From NCBI GenBank assembly GCA_002404055.1, contig DHIZ01000086.1, positions 15,569 through 21,202 of the forward strand: 5,634 nt of DNA. Direction: 5' to 3'. Every line of letters starts with the position of its first letter. The first letter of the stretch is position 1. The stretch is from Chloroflexi bacterium UBA4733. GTDB lineage: Bacteria; Chloroflexota; UBA4733. The position numbers were made by a program, and so were the translations under genes. This document shows, piece after piece, positions 1 to 5,634 of the stretch. The notes under the pieces are model-generated. The model searched no databases. It was not told where the DNA came from and worked only from the letters and a program-made list of their open reading frames with translations.

Positions 1-383
1 TCCGGGTCGCGCGCCACCACGTCGAACTGCAGCGAGCACAACTCGTCCTTGCGAATCTCGATAGCCTTGCGCAGTAAGTCATAGGTGTCTGCCAGTTGAC
101 GTAACGTGGTGAAATCCAGCGGTCGTCCTTCGCCCGGCAGGCTCGGCACGTTCCAGCCGGTCCGGTAGGGGAATGCCCGTGGCTGCCCACTGCCGTCCAG
201 CGGCTCCGCTGCCGGCGGCGTCCCCGGCCCGAACTGCACGCTATCGCCACCCGCCGCCCCGAACTCTCGGTTCAGCCGCGCCGCCTCCGCCGCCAGCGAC
301 CGAGAGCTGCCGGCCGGCACCGCGCCGCCCGCCTTGCTCAGGCTGCTGCTTTTCGCCTGTTGCGCCCGCACCCAATCCAGCAT
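1..383 (-). CDS. Phage portal protein, N-terminal part (runs off left edge)
   Basis: The portal protein forms the dodecameric ring at the capsid vertex through which TerL pumps DNA. The visible 127 residues begin MLDWVRAQQAKSS, continue through an Ala/Gly/Pro-rich linker (about 15-70), and reach a conserved-looking block at about 70-127 (FPYRTGWNVP, then YDLLRKAIEIRKDEL at 101-115, then FDVVARDP). A stretch of the form 'LLRKAIEIRKDEL..L.F.V' is typical of portal N-terminal regions, where a helix precedes the first beta strands. The ATG at 383 is preceded by AAGGGAG (389-395) with a 5-base spacer, overlapping the TerL stop, so the two genes are translationally linked, 11 bases apart. Position directly downstream of TerL supports the call, since TerL-portal is the usual order in tailed phages. 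The rest of the gene, including the stem and wing domains, lies outside the window, so completeness cannot be judged. Confidence 0.75.
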   Translation of the reverse strand, partial: MLDWVRAQQAKSSSLSKAGGAVPAGSSRSLAAEAARLNREFGAAGGDSVQFGPGTPPAAEPLDGSGQPRAFPYRTGWNVPSLPGEGRPLDFTTLRQLADTYDLLRKAIEIRKDELCSLQFDVVARDP

Positions 384-394
384 GGTTGCTCCCT

Positions 395-1723
395 TCACCC
401 CCGCATCGCCGCCAGGAAACTCGCTACGTCGTTGTTCGTCGTCAGCATCGCCATGGCGCCGCTGACGGCGTCGACCTGGTCGTCGTGCAGGCCGGTGGGG
501 AAGCTCTCCGCTTCGTCCAGGAACTCGCTGATCCAGGCGCCGCGCAGCAGCAGCACGTTGCCGGCTTCGGCCGCCGCGCTCAGTGGGTTGGCGCGAATCT
601 CCTTGCTGCCCGTGGAGCGATGGCCGCGAAAGCTCCAGCCGGCCAGCATCCGCCGGGCGTAGTCGTCGATCACCTTCACGCCACTGCTGCCCGGCTCCTG
701 CTCCATCCAGATGTCCACCTCGCGCCCGTCCAACTCGGCGGTCTGGCGCACCAGCGCTTCCACCCCTTGCGGCGTCGCCCGGATGCGCCGGATGTCGCAG
801 AGCCAGTAGCGCCCCTCCAGTTCGGCCAGCAGGGCGCCACATGTCCAATCCGGGTCCGCTCCGGCCCGCGCTTCGGTAGCGGCAAGGTCCCAGAAACGCA
901 CCCGCCGCGCCGCTGCCGGCACAGCATCTACGACAGCAAACCACTCCCGCCGGAACTTGTGGCCCGGCGGCCGGGCGAACCAGTCGCCGTCCAGCAACTG
1001 CTGCCGCGTGTAGGGGTCGAGGTCGTGCAGACTCTTGATGTACTCGTCGCGATCCAGGTACGGGTTGTCGTCCAGTGTCGCCGGGATGAACAGCCGATCC
1101 GGCCGCCGCTCCGTGATGAAGCGCTGCAGCACCCAGCCGTGACCCGGACCGCCGGGGTTGCTGGCTGCCCGCATACGCAGCGGCACGTTGCTGCCCTTCA
1201 GCCGCCGCAACCGGCTGAACAGGTAGCGATATTGCCCTTCCCCGAACTGGGTCAATTCATCGAAAGCAACGAATTGCAGCTCGCTACCTTGGTATCGGTA
1301 CTTGTCCTTCTCGTGCTCCAGGTAGCCGAACGACACCGTTGCGCCGCTGGGGAAGGTCCACGTCTTCTCCCGCTCGTTCCAGCGCGCGCCGCCCGCCGCC
1401 CCCTTGCCGCTCAACCATTCCTTGGAGCGGTCCATAATCGCCCCCGGCAGCGCCAGGTCGGCGTAGGTGCGCCGGAAGAGGATGGCGGCGTAACCCGGCT
1501 CATCCACATACTGCAAGGCGGCCATGAGCAAGCTGTCCGATTTTCCTCCTCCAGCCGCGCCGCCAAACAGCGCCTCACGAACGGGCACTGCCAGGAAGGC
1601 TGCCTGCTTCGTCGTCGGCGCGTGGGGCACCCAGGGCGAGTTCAGGATCGTCCGTTCCAACAGGGCTTGCGCTCGCTGCAGCGTATCCTGCGAGACTGAG
1701 GAAGAGTTTGGCGAAGGCCGCAA
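395..1723 (-). CDS. terL: Phage terminase large subunit (TerL), ATPase-nuclease
   Basis: This is the packaging motor that hydrolyses ATP to drive DNA into the prohead and cuts the concatemer. Of 442 residues, the ATPase half shows an adenine-binding-type TTKQ (37-40), Walker A GGAAGGGKS (54-62), Walker B FVAFDE (151-156, D155/E156) and the coupling motif SNP (188-190). The RNase H-like nuclease half shows acidic residues in FWDLA (D279), MEQEPGSSG (E341) and HDDQVDA (D414, D415, D418), as in the Terminase_6C-type nuclease. Length is normal for the family. The start is uncertain: the frame has no ATG or GTG before the conserved PWVPHAPTTKQAAF block (30-43). The first possible start is TTG at 1723, with a purine-rich AAGGAAGG about 14 bases upstream, too far for a good Shine-Dalgarno; TTG at codon 22 is an alternative. 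The 149-base overlap with the upstream small ORF is abnormal and may mean translation by frameshift or an indel. All catalytic residues are present, so the body of the enzyme looks functional. Confidence 0.95.
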   Translation of the reverse strand: MRPSPNSSSVSQDTLQRAQALLERTILNSPWVPHAPTTKQAAFLAVPVREALFGGAAGGGKSDSLLMAALQYVDEPGYAAILFRRTYADLALPGAIMDRSKEWLSGKGAAGGARWNEREKTWTFPSGATVSFGYLEHEKDKYRYQGSELQFVAFDELTQFGEGQYRYLFSRLRRLKGSNVPLRMRAASNPGGPGHGWVLQRFITERRPDRLFIPATLDDNPYLDRDEYIKSLHDLDPYTRQQLLDGDWFARPPGHKFRREWFAVVDAVPAAARRVRFWDLAATEARAGADPDWTCGALLAELEGRYWLCDIRRIRATPQGVEALVRQTAELDGREVDIWMEQEPGSSGVKVIDDYARRMLAGWSFRGHRSTGSKEIRANPLSAAAEAGNVLLLRGAWISEFLDEAESFPTGLHDDQVDAVSGAMAMLTTNNDVASFLAAMRG

Positions 1724-2030
1724 AGTCGAACGACCGTCCTTCCTTCGTCATCGGCAGCCCGGCGCCGGCCGTCGTGGCCGGGGCTTCCTGGCGCGTCACC
1801 TTCTCCGGCTGGCGCAGACCGCGCAGCATTGCGGCGCGCGCCTGGCCCAGCAACGCTACCAGCGCCGGTGTCACCGTTCCCTGCCCAATCTGCCAGCGCA
1901 GTTGCTCCATCACCAGCGCGTGGACCTCCACGCCGCTCTGCACCAACATCGCCTCCACTTCCGCCACCTGCCGCGCCCGCAGCGCCTCGCCAGTTTCCGG
2001 CGCAACCTCAACACTCATCGCCGTTCCCAT
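1575..2030 (-). CDS. Small protein upstream of TerL, unrecognised; possible small terminase by position only
   Basis: This is a 151-residue ORF that I do not recognise. Residues about 14-72 look helical and amphipathic (LRARQVAEVEAML, VHALVMEQLRWQI, ALVALLGQARAAMLRGL), followed by a Lys/Ala/Pro/Thr-rich linker (76-92) and a second segment from M94 (MTKEGRSFDFAAFAKLF). I see no helix-turn-helix, so a small-terminase role rests only on its place immediately upstream of TerL. Start choice is between ATG 2030 and ATG 2018; neither has a good Shine-Dalgarno (GGGAAG abuts the first, GGGAACG sits 4 bases from the second). The last 40 codons look wrong: half end in A or T, whereas in the overlapping TerL frame only about 8 of 40 do, so true coding in this frame probably ends near 1700. 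The tail after about residue 112 is then either an artefact of an indel or the zero-frame end of a frameshift site. A LexA-like palindrome lies 33 bases upstream of ATG 2030. Confidence 0.6.
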   Translation of the reverse strand: MGTAMSVEVAPETGEALRARQVAEVEAMLVQSGVEVHALVMEQLRWQIGQGTVTPALVALLGQARAAMLRGLRQPEKVTRQEAPATTAGAGLPMTKEGRSFDFAAFAKLFLSLAGYAAASASPVGTDDPELALGAPRADDEAGSLPGSARS

Positions 2031-2062
2031 CTTCCCAACTGGTCATCGGGCCGTGCTGAAAG

Positions 2063-2076
2063 AGAACTAATGTTCT
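2063..2076. promoter_or_regulatory. LexA/SOS-box-like palindrome upstream of the packaging genes
   Basis: AGAACTAATGTTCT is a perfect inverted repeat (AGAAC-TAAT-GTTCT). Its core GAAC-N4-GTTC equals the consensus operator of Gram-positive-type LexA (DinR, Cheo box). Beyond the 5-base arms one position mismatches and the next pairs again. It lies 33 bases upstream of the first ATG of the small ORF preceding TerL, where it could control the minus-strand packaging operon. I see no confident -35/-10 pair beside it, so promoter overlap cannot be shown. It is 120 bases past the Uma2 stop and so is unlikely to regulate that gene. A chance palindrome remains possible. Confidence 0.45.
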
Positions 2077-2112
2077 ATTTCTCCAGCGTGAGTAGAGTAC
2101 CCGCCGCTACCA

Positions 2113-2165
2113 GGGGGGAATAGGGGTCTGGGGGTATAAAATGGGACAGGTTTGGCAGGGGTGGG
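2113..2165 (+). other. Cluster of G-runs (possible G-quadruplex) in the intergenic region
   Basis: Six runs of three or more G occur on the plus strand within 53 bases: six G at 2113-2118, four at 2123-2126, five at 2130-2134, three at 2143-2145, four at 2158-2161 and three at 2163-2165. The first four are separated by loops of 4, 3 and 8 bases, near the usual limit for a G-quadruplex motif. A TATAAAAT sequence (2135-2142) sits inside. The G-rich strand is the template for the minus-strand genes. No terminator hairpin with a U-tract is visible between Uma2 and the packaging genes. Confidence 0.3.
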
Positions 2166-2198
2166 CCGCGATTTCAGGGACCTGGCTGCCCGGCGGCG

Positions 2199-2843
2199 TC
2201 AGGTGGTGGCGTTCGGCCCCAGGTCCCGCACCCAGGCGCGGGCGCGCCGGATCCAGGCCATATTGCTCAGCATGATACTGTCGCGGAAGAGCCATGCCAG
2301 CGCCGCGGCGCTGGCCAGCGGAAACGCCTGGCTTTTGCTTTGCTCGTTGTAGTGGTCGCCCGTCAAGATCATCACCTGGAAGCGCTCACCGTTGTAGCGC
2401 CAGACCTCCGGCACGCCAATCTGCGCATATATAGCGAGCTTGTCCAGCGTGGAGTGCGTAATATCCACCTCGAAGACGAGATCCGGCGGCGGGTCCACGT
2501 GCAGGTCAATGCGAGCCTTTCCACGAACCATGGCCTCATTCTGAACATAAAAGCAGGAGTCCGGCTCAAAGCCGCGTTGCAGGTCCTCCCGGCTAAAGGT
2601 GGTCGAACCCAGGCTAGACAGGTCGGCGCCTGTGGCCTCAGCAATGATCGGTAGCAACAGCTCGAGCTGACGGTTCAGTCGCTCATGAATCGCCAGCGGG
2701 CTCATAATTTCCAGCGTCCCCCGATCATAGGTCAAGCGGGGGGCGCTTGCCCCTTCGTGCGCCTGGAGCAGCCGCTCATACGCCTCCCACGTAACGCCCT
2801 GGAGCACGGTAGGCCGCGCTCGGGCAATCCCAACGTCAACCAT
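2199..2843 (-). CDS. Uma2 family (DUF820) putative PD-(D/E)XK endonuclease
   Basis: This 214-residue protein has the Uma2 fold signature. An N-terminal segment reads TWEAYERLLQ and YDRGTLEIMSP (39-49), followed by HERLNRQLELLL (53-64), EPDSCFYV (93-100), PPDLVFEVDI (119-128) and LDKLAIYAQIGVPEVWRY (133-150). The PD-(D/E)XK-like residues are D95, D121, E125 and K135, and the GVPEVW stretch is the most diagnostic part. Uma2 proteins are abundant in Cyanobacteria and Chloroflexota, often in many copies; their biological role is not settled. The start is ATG 2843 because GGGAGG (2851-2856) precedes it by 7 bases and the family pattern begins about here. A longer reading from 2984 adds a low-complexity, non-family leader. 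The gene diverges from the MmeI-like gene, with 158 bases between them. Both are nucleases of the same superfamily, but there is no evidence they act together. Confidence 0.88.
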   Translation of the reverse strand: MVDVGIARARPTVLQGVTWEAYERLLQAHEGASAPRLTYDRGTLEIMSPLAIHERLNRQLELLLPIIAEATGADLSSLGSTTFSREDLQRGFEPDSCFYVQNEAMVRGKARIDLHVDPPPDLVFEVDITHSTLDKLAIYAQIGVPEVWRYNGERFQVMILTGDHYNEQSKSQAFPLASAAALAWLFRDSIMLSNMAWIRRARAWVRDLGPNATT

Positions 2844-2850
2844 GTGCGTA

Positions 2851-2856
2851 CCTCCC
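2851..2856 (-). promoter_or_regulatory. Shine-Dalgarno of the Uma2 gene
   Basis: On the minus strand GGGAGG lies 7 bases before ATG 2843. It is the reason for choosing this start over upstream in-frame codons that extend to 2984. Confidence 0.7.
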
Positions 2857-2886
2857 GTGCCGTCTCCCCGACTGTGGTGTGCTCGC

Positions 2887-2892
2887 ATGATA
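2887..2892 (-). promoter_or_regulatory. Possible -10 element for the Uma2 gene
   Basis: The minus strand reads TATCAT here, a 5 of 6 match to TATAAT. It would place a transcript start near 2880 and a leader of about 37 bases before ATG 2843. No good -35 hexamer is found 16-18 bases upstream (the region is AGAGAG-like), so this is weak. Confidence 0.25.
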
Positions 2893-2931
2893 CGACGCGA
2901 ACAGGGACCTCTCTCCTGATCTTGGCCCCAT

Positions 2932-2960
2932 TTGCAATCCCCCCGGCCGCTCCCTACACT
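2932..2960 (+). promoter_or_regulatory. Putative sigma70-type promoter of the MmeI-like gene
   Basis: TTGCAA (2932-2937) and TACACT (2955-2960) are separated by exactly 17 bases; each hexamer matches consensus at 4 of 6 positions. A transcript would begin near 2967 and leave about 35 bases before the proposed start at 3002, with the Shine-Dalgarno at 2989-2994 inside the leader. This agrees with translation beginning at 3002 rather than at a codon further upstream. Confidence 0.4.
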
Positions 2961-2988
2961 ACCCTTGCCGACAGGTTGCCACACAGAC

Positions 2989-2994
2989 AGGGAG
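2989..2994 (+). promoter_or_regulatory. Shine-Dalgarno that points to an AUC start at 3002
   Basis: AGGGAG is followed by a 7-base spacer (CCGCGCG) and then ATC at 3002-3004. There is no ATG, GTG or TTG in this frame between the stop TGA at 2888-2890 and the conserved N-terminus, so the site marks either a rare AUC start or the place where a canonical start was lost. Confidence 0.45.
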
Positions 2995-3001
2995 CCGCGC
3001 G

Positions 3002-5634
3002 ATCGACCACCTCATCACCCCCGCCCTGCCCCTGCCCGATTTCATCGCCCGCTGGCAGAACACCAAACTCTCCGAGCGTAGTGCCGCCCAGCAGCACTTC
3101 CTCGACCTCTGCCAGATGCTTGGCCATCCGGCGCCCGCCGCAGCAGACCAGGAAGGTACCTTCTACACCTTCGAGAAAGGCGTCCAGAAGACCGGCGGTG
3201 GTCAGGGTTTCGCCGACGTCTGGCTGCGCGGCCACTTCGCCTGGGAGTACAAGAAACGCCAGGCCAACCTCGACGCCGCCTATCGCCAACTGCTCACCTA
3301 CCGCGAGAACCTGGAGAACCCGCCGCTGCTCGTCGTCTGCGACCTCAACCACTTCGCCGTTCACACCAACTTCACCAACACCGTCACCCGCGTCTACACC
3401 TTTTCGCTGGCCGACCTGGCCAGAGGGGACGCCGTGGACGGCTCCTGGCTCTCGCCCCTCGAGGTGCTGCGTTCGCTCTTCACCAACCCGGAGCAACTGC
3501 GTCCCCAGCAGACCACCGCCCAGGTCACCGAAGCCGCTGCCCGCGAGTTCGCCCAACTGGCCGCCAGCCTGAGCATCGCCGGCGCCGACCCCGAGCAGTC
3601 CGCCCACTTCCTCATGCGCCTGCTCTTCTGCCTCTTCGCCCAGGACATCCAACTGCTGCCCTCCAAGCTGCTGACCCGCCTGGTGGAGAGTACCAACCAG
3701 CGGCCAGCCGACTTTCGCCGCCGCCTGCAGTCGCTGTTCGAGGCCATGGCGAGCGGCGGCTACTTCGGCGCCGACGACATCGCCCACTTCAACGGCGGCC
3801 TCTTCGCCGACGATTCGGCCTTGGACCTCACCCGCGCCGACCTTGGCGTGCTGGCCCGCGCCTGCCGCCTCAACTGGGCCAGCGTGGAGCCGGCGATCTT
3901 CGGCACCCTCTTCGAGCGCAGCCTCGATCCCGCCAAGCGCGCCCAGCTCGGCGCCCACTACACCAGCCGCGACGACATCCTGCTGATCGTCGAGCCGGTG
4001 CTGATGGCCCCGCTGCGCCGGGAATGGGCCGACCTCCAGCAGCAGGCCCTCACCCTCGTCGCCAAACGCGACGCCGCCAGCGGCCCCGCCCGCCTCCGCC
4101 AGCAAGACGCCCTGCGCCGCCTGCTCGTCGGCTTCTCCAGCAAACTCTCGACAGTGCGCGTGCTGGACCCCGCCTGCGGCAGCGGCAACTTCCTCTACGT
4201 GGCCCTCAAGCAGTTACTGGACCTGGAGAAAGCCGTCATCACCTTTGCCGCCCAGCACGGCCTGACGACCTGGTTCCCCCAGGTGAAGCCGGAGCAACTC
4301 TACGGCATCGAAGTCAACCCCTACGCCCACGAGCTGGCCCAAGTCGTGGTCTGGATCGGCTACCTCCAGTGGCTGCACGACAACGGCTTCGCCACCGTCT
4401 CCGGCACCATCCTCCGCCGCCTGGACAACATCAAAGCGATGGACGCCATCCTGGGGCACGACGAGCAAGGTCGGCCCATCGAGCCGGAGTGGCCGGAGGC
4501 GGACATCATCATCGGCAATCCACCTTTCTTGGGTGACAAGCGGATGCGGGGTGAACTTGGCGATGCCTACGCCGAGCAAGTGCGTGCCCTGTACGGGGGC
4601 CGAGTGCCGGGTGGGGCGGACCTGGTCACCTATTGGTTTGAGCTCGCACGGGCACAGATTGTCGCAGGGAAAACACGGCGCGTCGGATTGCTCGCCACCA
4701 ACTCAATCCGACAGTCTGGCAACCGCCCGGTGCTGGAGCGCATCAAGGCCAGCGGAGGCATCTTCATGGCCTGGGGAGACCGGCCGTGGGTCCTGAACGG
4801 CGCATCGGTGCGCGTTTCGATGGTTGGCTTTGACAATGGAACCGAGCGAGGAATAACGCTGGATGGTGTCCCCGTCTCCGATATCCACTCCGACCTGACA
4901 GCGACCGCCGACATAACGCGTGCCGTCACGCTGGTGGAGAATCGCGGGTATTGCTTCCTCGGTATGATGAAGGCGGGGCCGTTTGACCTGGATGGTGCAG
5001 CGGCACAGGCGATGCTTGCTGCTCCTGTCAATACAAACGGGCGTCCCAACCGCGACGTTGTGAAGCACCGATTGATTGGCCGTGACATAACGGCACGCCC
5101 GCGGGATGCCTGGGTGATCGACTTCGGCGTTTCGATGAGTGAACACGACGCATCGCAGTACGAACTTCCCTTTGAGTACGTCCGGCGGCATGTCAAGCCG
5201 CTACGTGACGAGAACCGACGCGACCGCATGCGTTTGCGATGGTGGATATATGGGGAGGCCCGCCCCGGCCTTCGGCAAGCAATAAAGGGACTCCGCCGGT
5301 GTATCGTGACGCCAGAAGTCGCAAAGCATCGACTTTTTATCTGGATGAGCACCGACGTTATCCCCGATCACACGCTCCACGTCATCGCACGCGACGACGA
5401 TTATTGCTTTGGTGTTCTCCAATCCAGGGTCCACGAGATATGGTCGCTCAAGCAAGGTGCGCGCATGGGCGTCGGCAATGACCCGCGCTACTCTTCTCAA
5501 CGGACGTTCGAGACCTTCCCCTTCCCCTGGCCCCCGGGCCAGGAGCCGCCAGACGATCCGCGCGTCCAGGCCATTGCCGGAGCGGCGCAAGAACTCGTGC
5601 GAAAGCGCGATGCCTGGCTGAACCCGCCGGACGC
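3002..5634 (+). CDS. MmeI-family (type IIL) restriction-modification enzyme, C-terminus beyond right edge
   Basis: A single chain combines an N-terminal nuclease, an m6A-type methyltransferase and a target-recognition domain; it cuts unmodified DNA away from its site and methylates the site for protection. Numbering from 3002, the nuclease motif is D72-x9-E82-Y-K84, the same D-x9-E-x-K spacing as MmeI (D70, E80, K82). A helical spacer follows (about 155-310), then LGAHYTS (316-322, motif X-like), DPACGSGNFL (389-398, SAM motif I), GIEVNPYA (435-442) and GNPPF (505-509, motif IV). The recognition region (about 610-830) includes LIGRDITARP and TPEVAKHRLFIW, and the C-terminal part has LQSRVHEIW and a FETFPFPWP block. 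I read 877 codons without a stop; MmeI is 919 residues, so little is missing. No canonical start exists; AUC 3002 fits the Shine-Dalgarno and family N-terminus (PLPDFIARWQ). A/T-ending codons rise from about 9% in codons 1-500 to about 32% in 501-820, suggesting a swapped recognition module. Confidence 0.92.
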   Translation, partial: MDHLITPALPLPDFIARWQNTKLSERSAAQQHFLDLCQMLGHPAPAAADQEGTFYTFEKGVQKTGGGQGFADVWLRGHFAWEYKKRQANLDAAYRQLLTYRENLENPPLLVVCDLNHFAVHTNFTNTVTRVYTFSLADLARGDAVDGSWLSPLEVLRSLFTNPEQLRPQQTTAQVTEAAAREFAQLAASLSIAGADPEQSAHFLMRLLFCLFAQDIQLLPSKLLTRLVESTNQRPADFRRRLQSLFEAMASGGYFGADDIAHFNGGLFADDSALDLTRADLGVLARACRLNWASVEPAIFGTLFERSLDPAKRAQLGAHYTSRDDILLIVEPVLMAPLRREWADLQQQALTLVAKRDAASGPARLRQQDALRRLLVGFSSKLSTVRVLDPACGSGNFLYVALKQLLDLEKAVITFAAQHGLTTWFPQVKPEQLYGIEVNPYAHELAQVVVWIGYLQWLHDNGFATVSGTILRRLDNIKAMDAILGHDEQGRPIEPEWPEADIIIGNPPFLGDKRMRGELGDAYAEQVRALYGGRVPGGADLVTYWFELARAQIVAGKTRRVGLLATNSIRQSGNRPVLERIKASGGIFMAWGDRPWVLNGASVRVSMVGFDNGTERGITLDGVPVSDIHSDLTATADITRAVTLVENRGYCFLGMMKAGPFDLDGAAAQAMLAAPVNTNGRPNRDVVKHRLIGRDITARPRDAWVIDFGVSMSEHDASQYELPFEYVRRHVKPLRDENRRDRMRLRWWIYGEARPGLRQAIKGLRRCIVTPEVAKHRLFIWMSTDVIPDHTLHVIARDDDYCFGVLQSRVHEIWSLKQGARMGVGNDPRYSSQRTFETFPFPWPPGQEPPDDPRVQAIAGAAQELVRKRDAWLNPPD

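Noticed and set aside
173..1699. Long plus-strand open frame of 508 codons
   Set aside because: It is antisense to TerL and portal. The protein is Pro/Arg/Ala-rich without family motifs, while the minus strand carries a complete set of terminase motifs. Long antisense frames are expected in GC-rich DNA.
2135..2142. TATAAAAT as a plus-strand -10 element
   Set aside because: There is no matching -35 in the G-rich upstream sequence and no plus-strand gene until 3002, so it has nothing to drive.
2844..2984. N-terminal extension of Uma2 to a start at 2984
   Set aside because: The extra 47 residues are Gly/Arg/Cys-rich and unlike the family; ATG 2843 has a well-spaced Shine-Dalgarno.
2685..3572. 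Plus-strand open frame of 295 codons crossing the Uma2 start and the MmeI-like N-terminus
   Set aside because: It is Pro/Ser/Thr/Arg-rich shadow sequence of the frame used by the MmeI-like enzyme, and it starts inside Uma2 on the opposite strand.
2954..4105. Long minus-strand open frame of 383 codons
   Set aside because: It lies opposite the MmeI-like nuclease and methyltransferase region and reads as Gly/Glu/Val-rich low complexity. The plus-strand frame has the catalytic motifs and coding bias.
4630..5352. Minus-strand open frame of 240 codons within the recognition-domain region
   Set aside because: It is antisense to an uninterrupted MmeI-like frame with family motifs on both sides. Its openness reflects composition.
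1..5634. CRISPR array, tRNA, rRNA, insertion sequence or attachment site
   Set aside because: I saw no regularly spaced repeats, cloverleaf-like sequence, transposase motifs or terminal inverted repeats anywhere in the window.

Overview
The window is GC-rich bacterial or phage DNA holding two units of different character. On the minus strand from the left edge to about 2030 lies a tailed-phage packaging module: an unrecognised small protein, the large terminase subunit (TerL) and the start of the portal protein, transcribed right to left. Right of it are a Uma2-family protein on the minus strand (2199-2843) and, divergent from it, a large single-chain restriction-modification enzyme of the MmeI (type IIL) family on the plus strand (3002 to beyond the right edge). 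No feature fixes the host. Strong G/C preference at third codon positions, a Uma2 gene and a GAAC-N4-GTTC LexA-type palindrome would suit a Chloroflexota-like or another high-GC bacterium with Gram-positive-type LexA. That is a weak inference.

Region by region: 1-383 is the portal N-terminal part. 395-1723 is TerL with complete ATPase and nuclease motifs. 1575-2030 is a small ORF overlapping TerL by 149 bases, with a codon-bias switch between frames near 1700 that suggests a frameshift, an indel or an unusual start. 2031-2198 is non-coding and carries a perfect LexA-like palindrome (2063-2076) and a cluster of G-runs (2113-2165). 2199-2843 is Uma2. 2844-3001 is a divergent intergenic region with a plausible sigma70-type promoter facing right. 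From 3002 runs the MmeI-like gene, 877 codons with no stop before the edge.

How they could work together: TerL and portal form the packaging motor and capsid vertex of a (pro)phage, and the palindrome may place this operon under SOS control so that packaging genes switch on after DNA damage. The MmeI-like enzyme would methylate host or prophage DNA and cut unmodified incoming DNA, so the right half reads as a small defence cassette carried by, or inserted beside, the prophage. The main oddities are in this enzyme: it has no ATG, GTG or TTG before its conserved N-terminus but an AUC codon with well-placed Shine-Dalgarno, and its third-position composition drops sharply just at methyltransferase motif IV, as if the target-recognition half had been exchanged.
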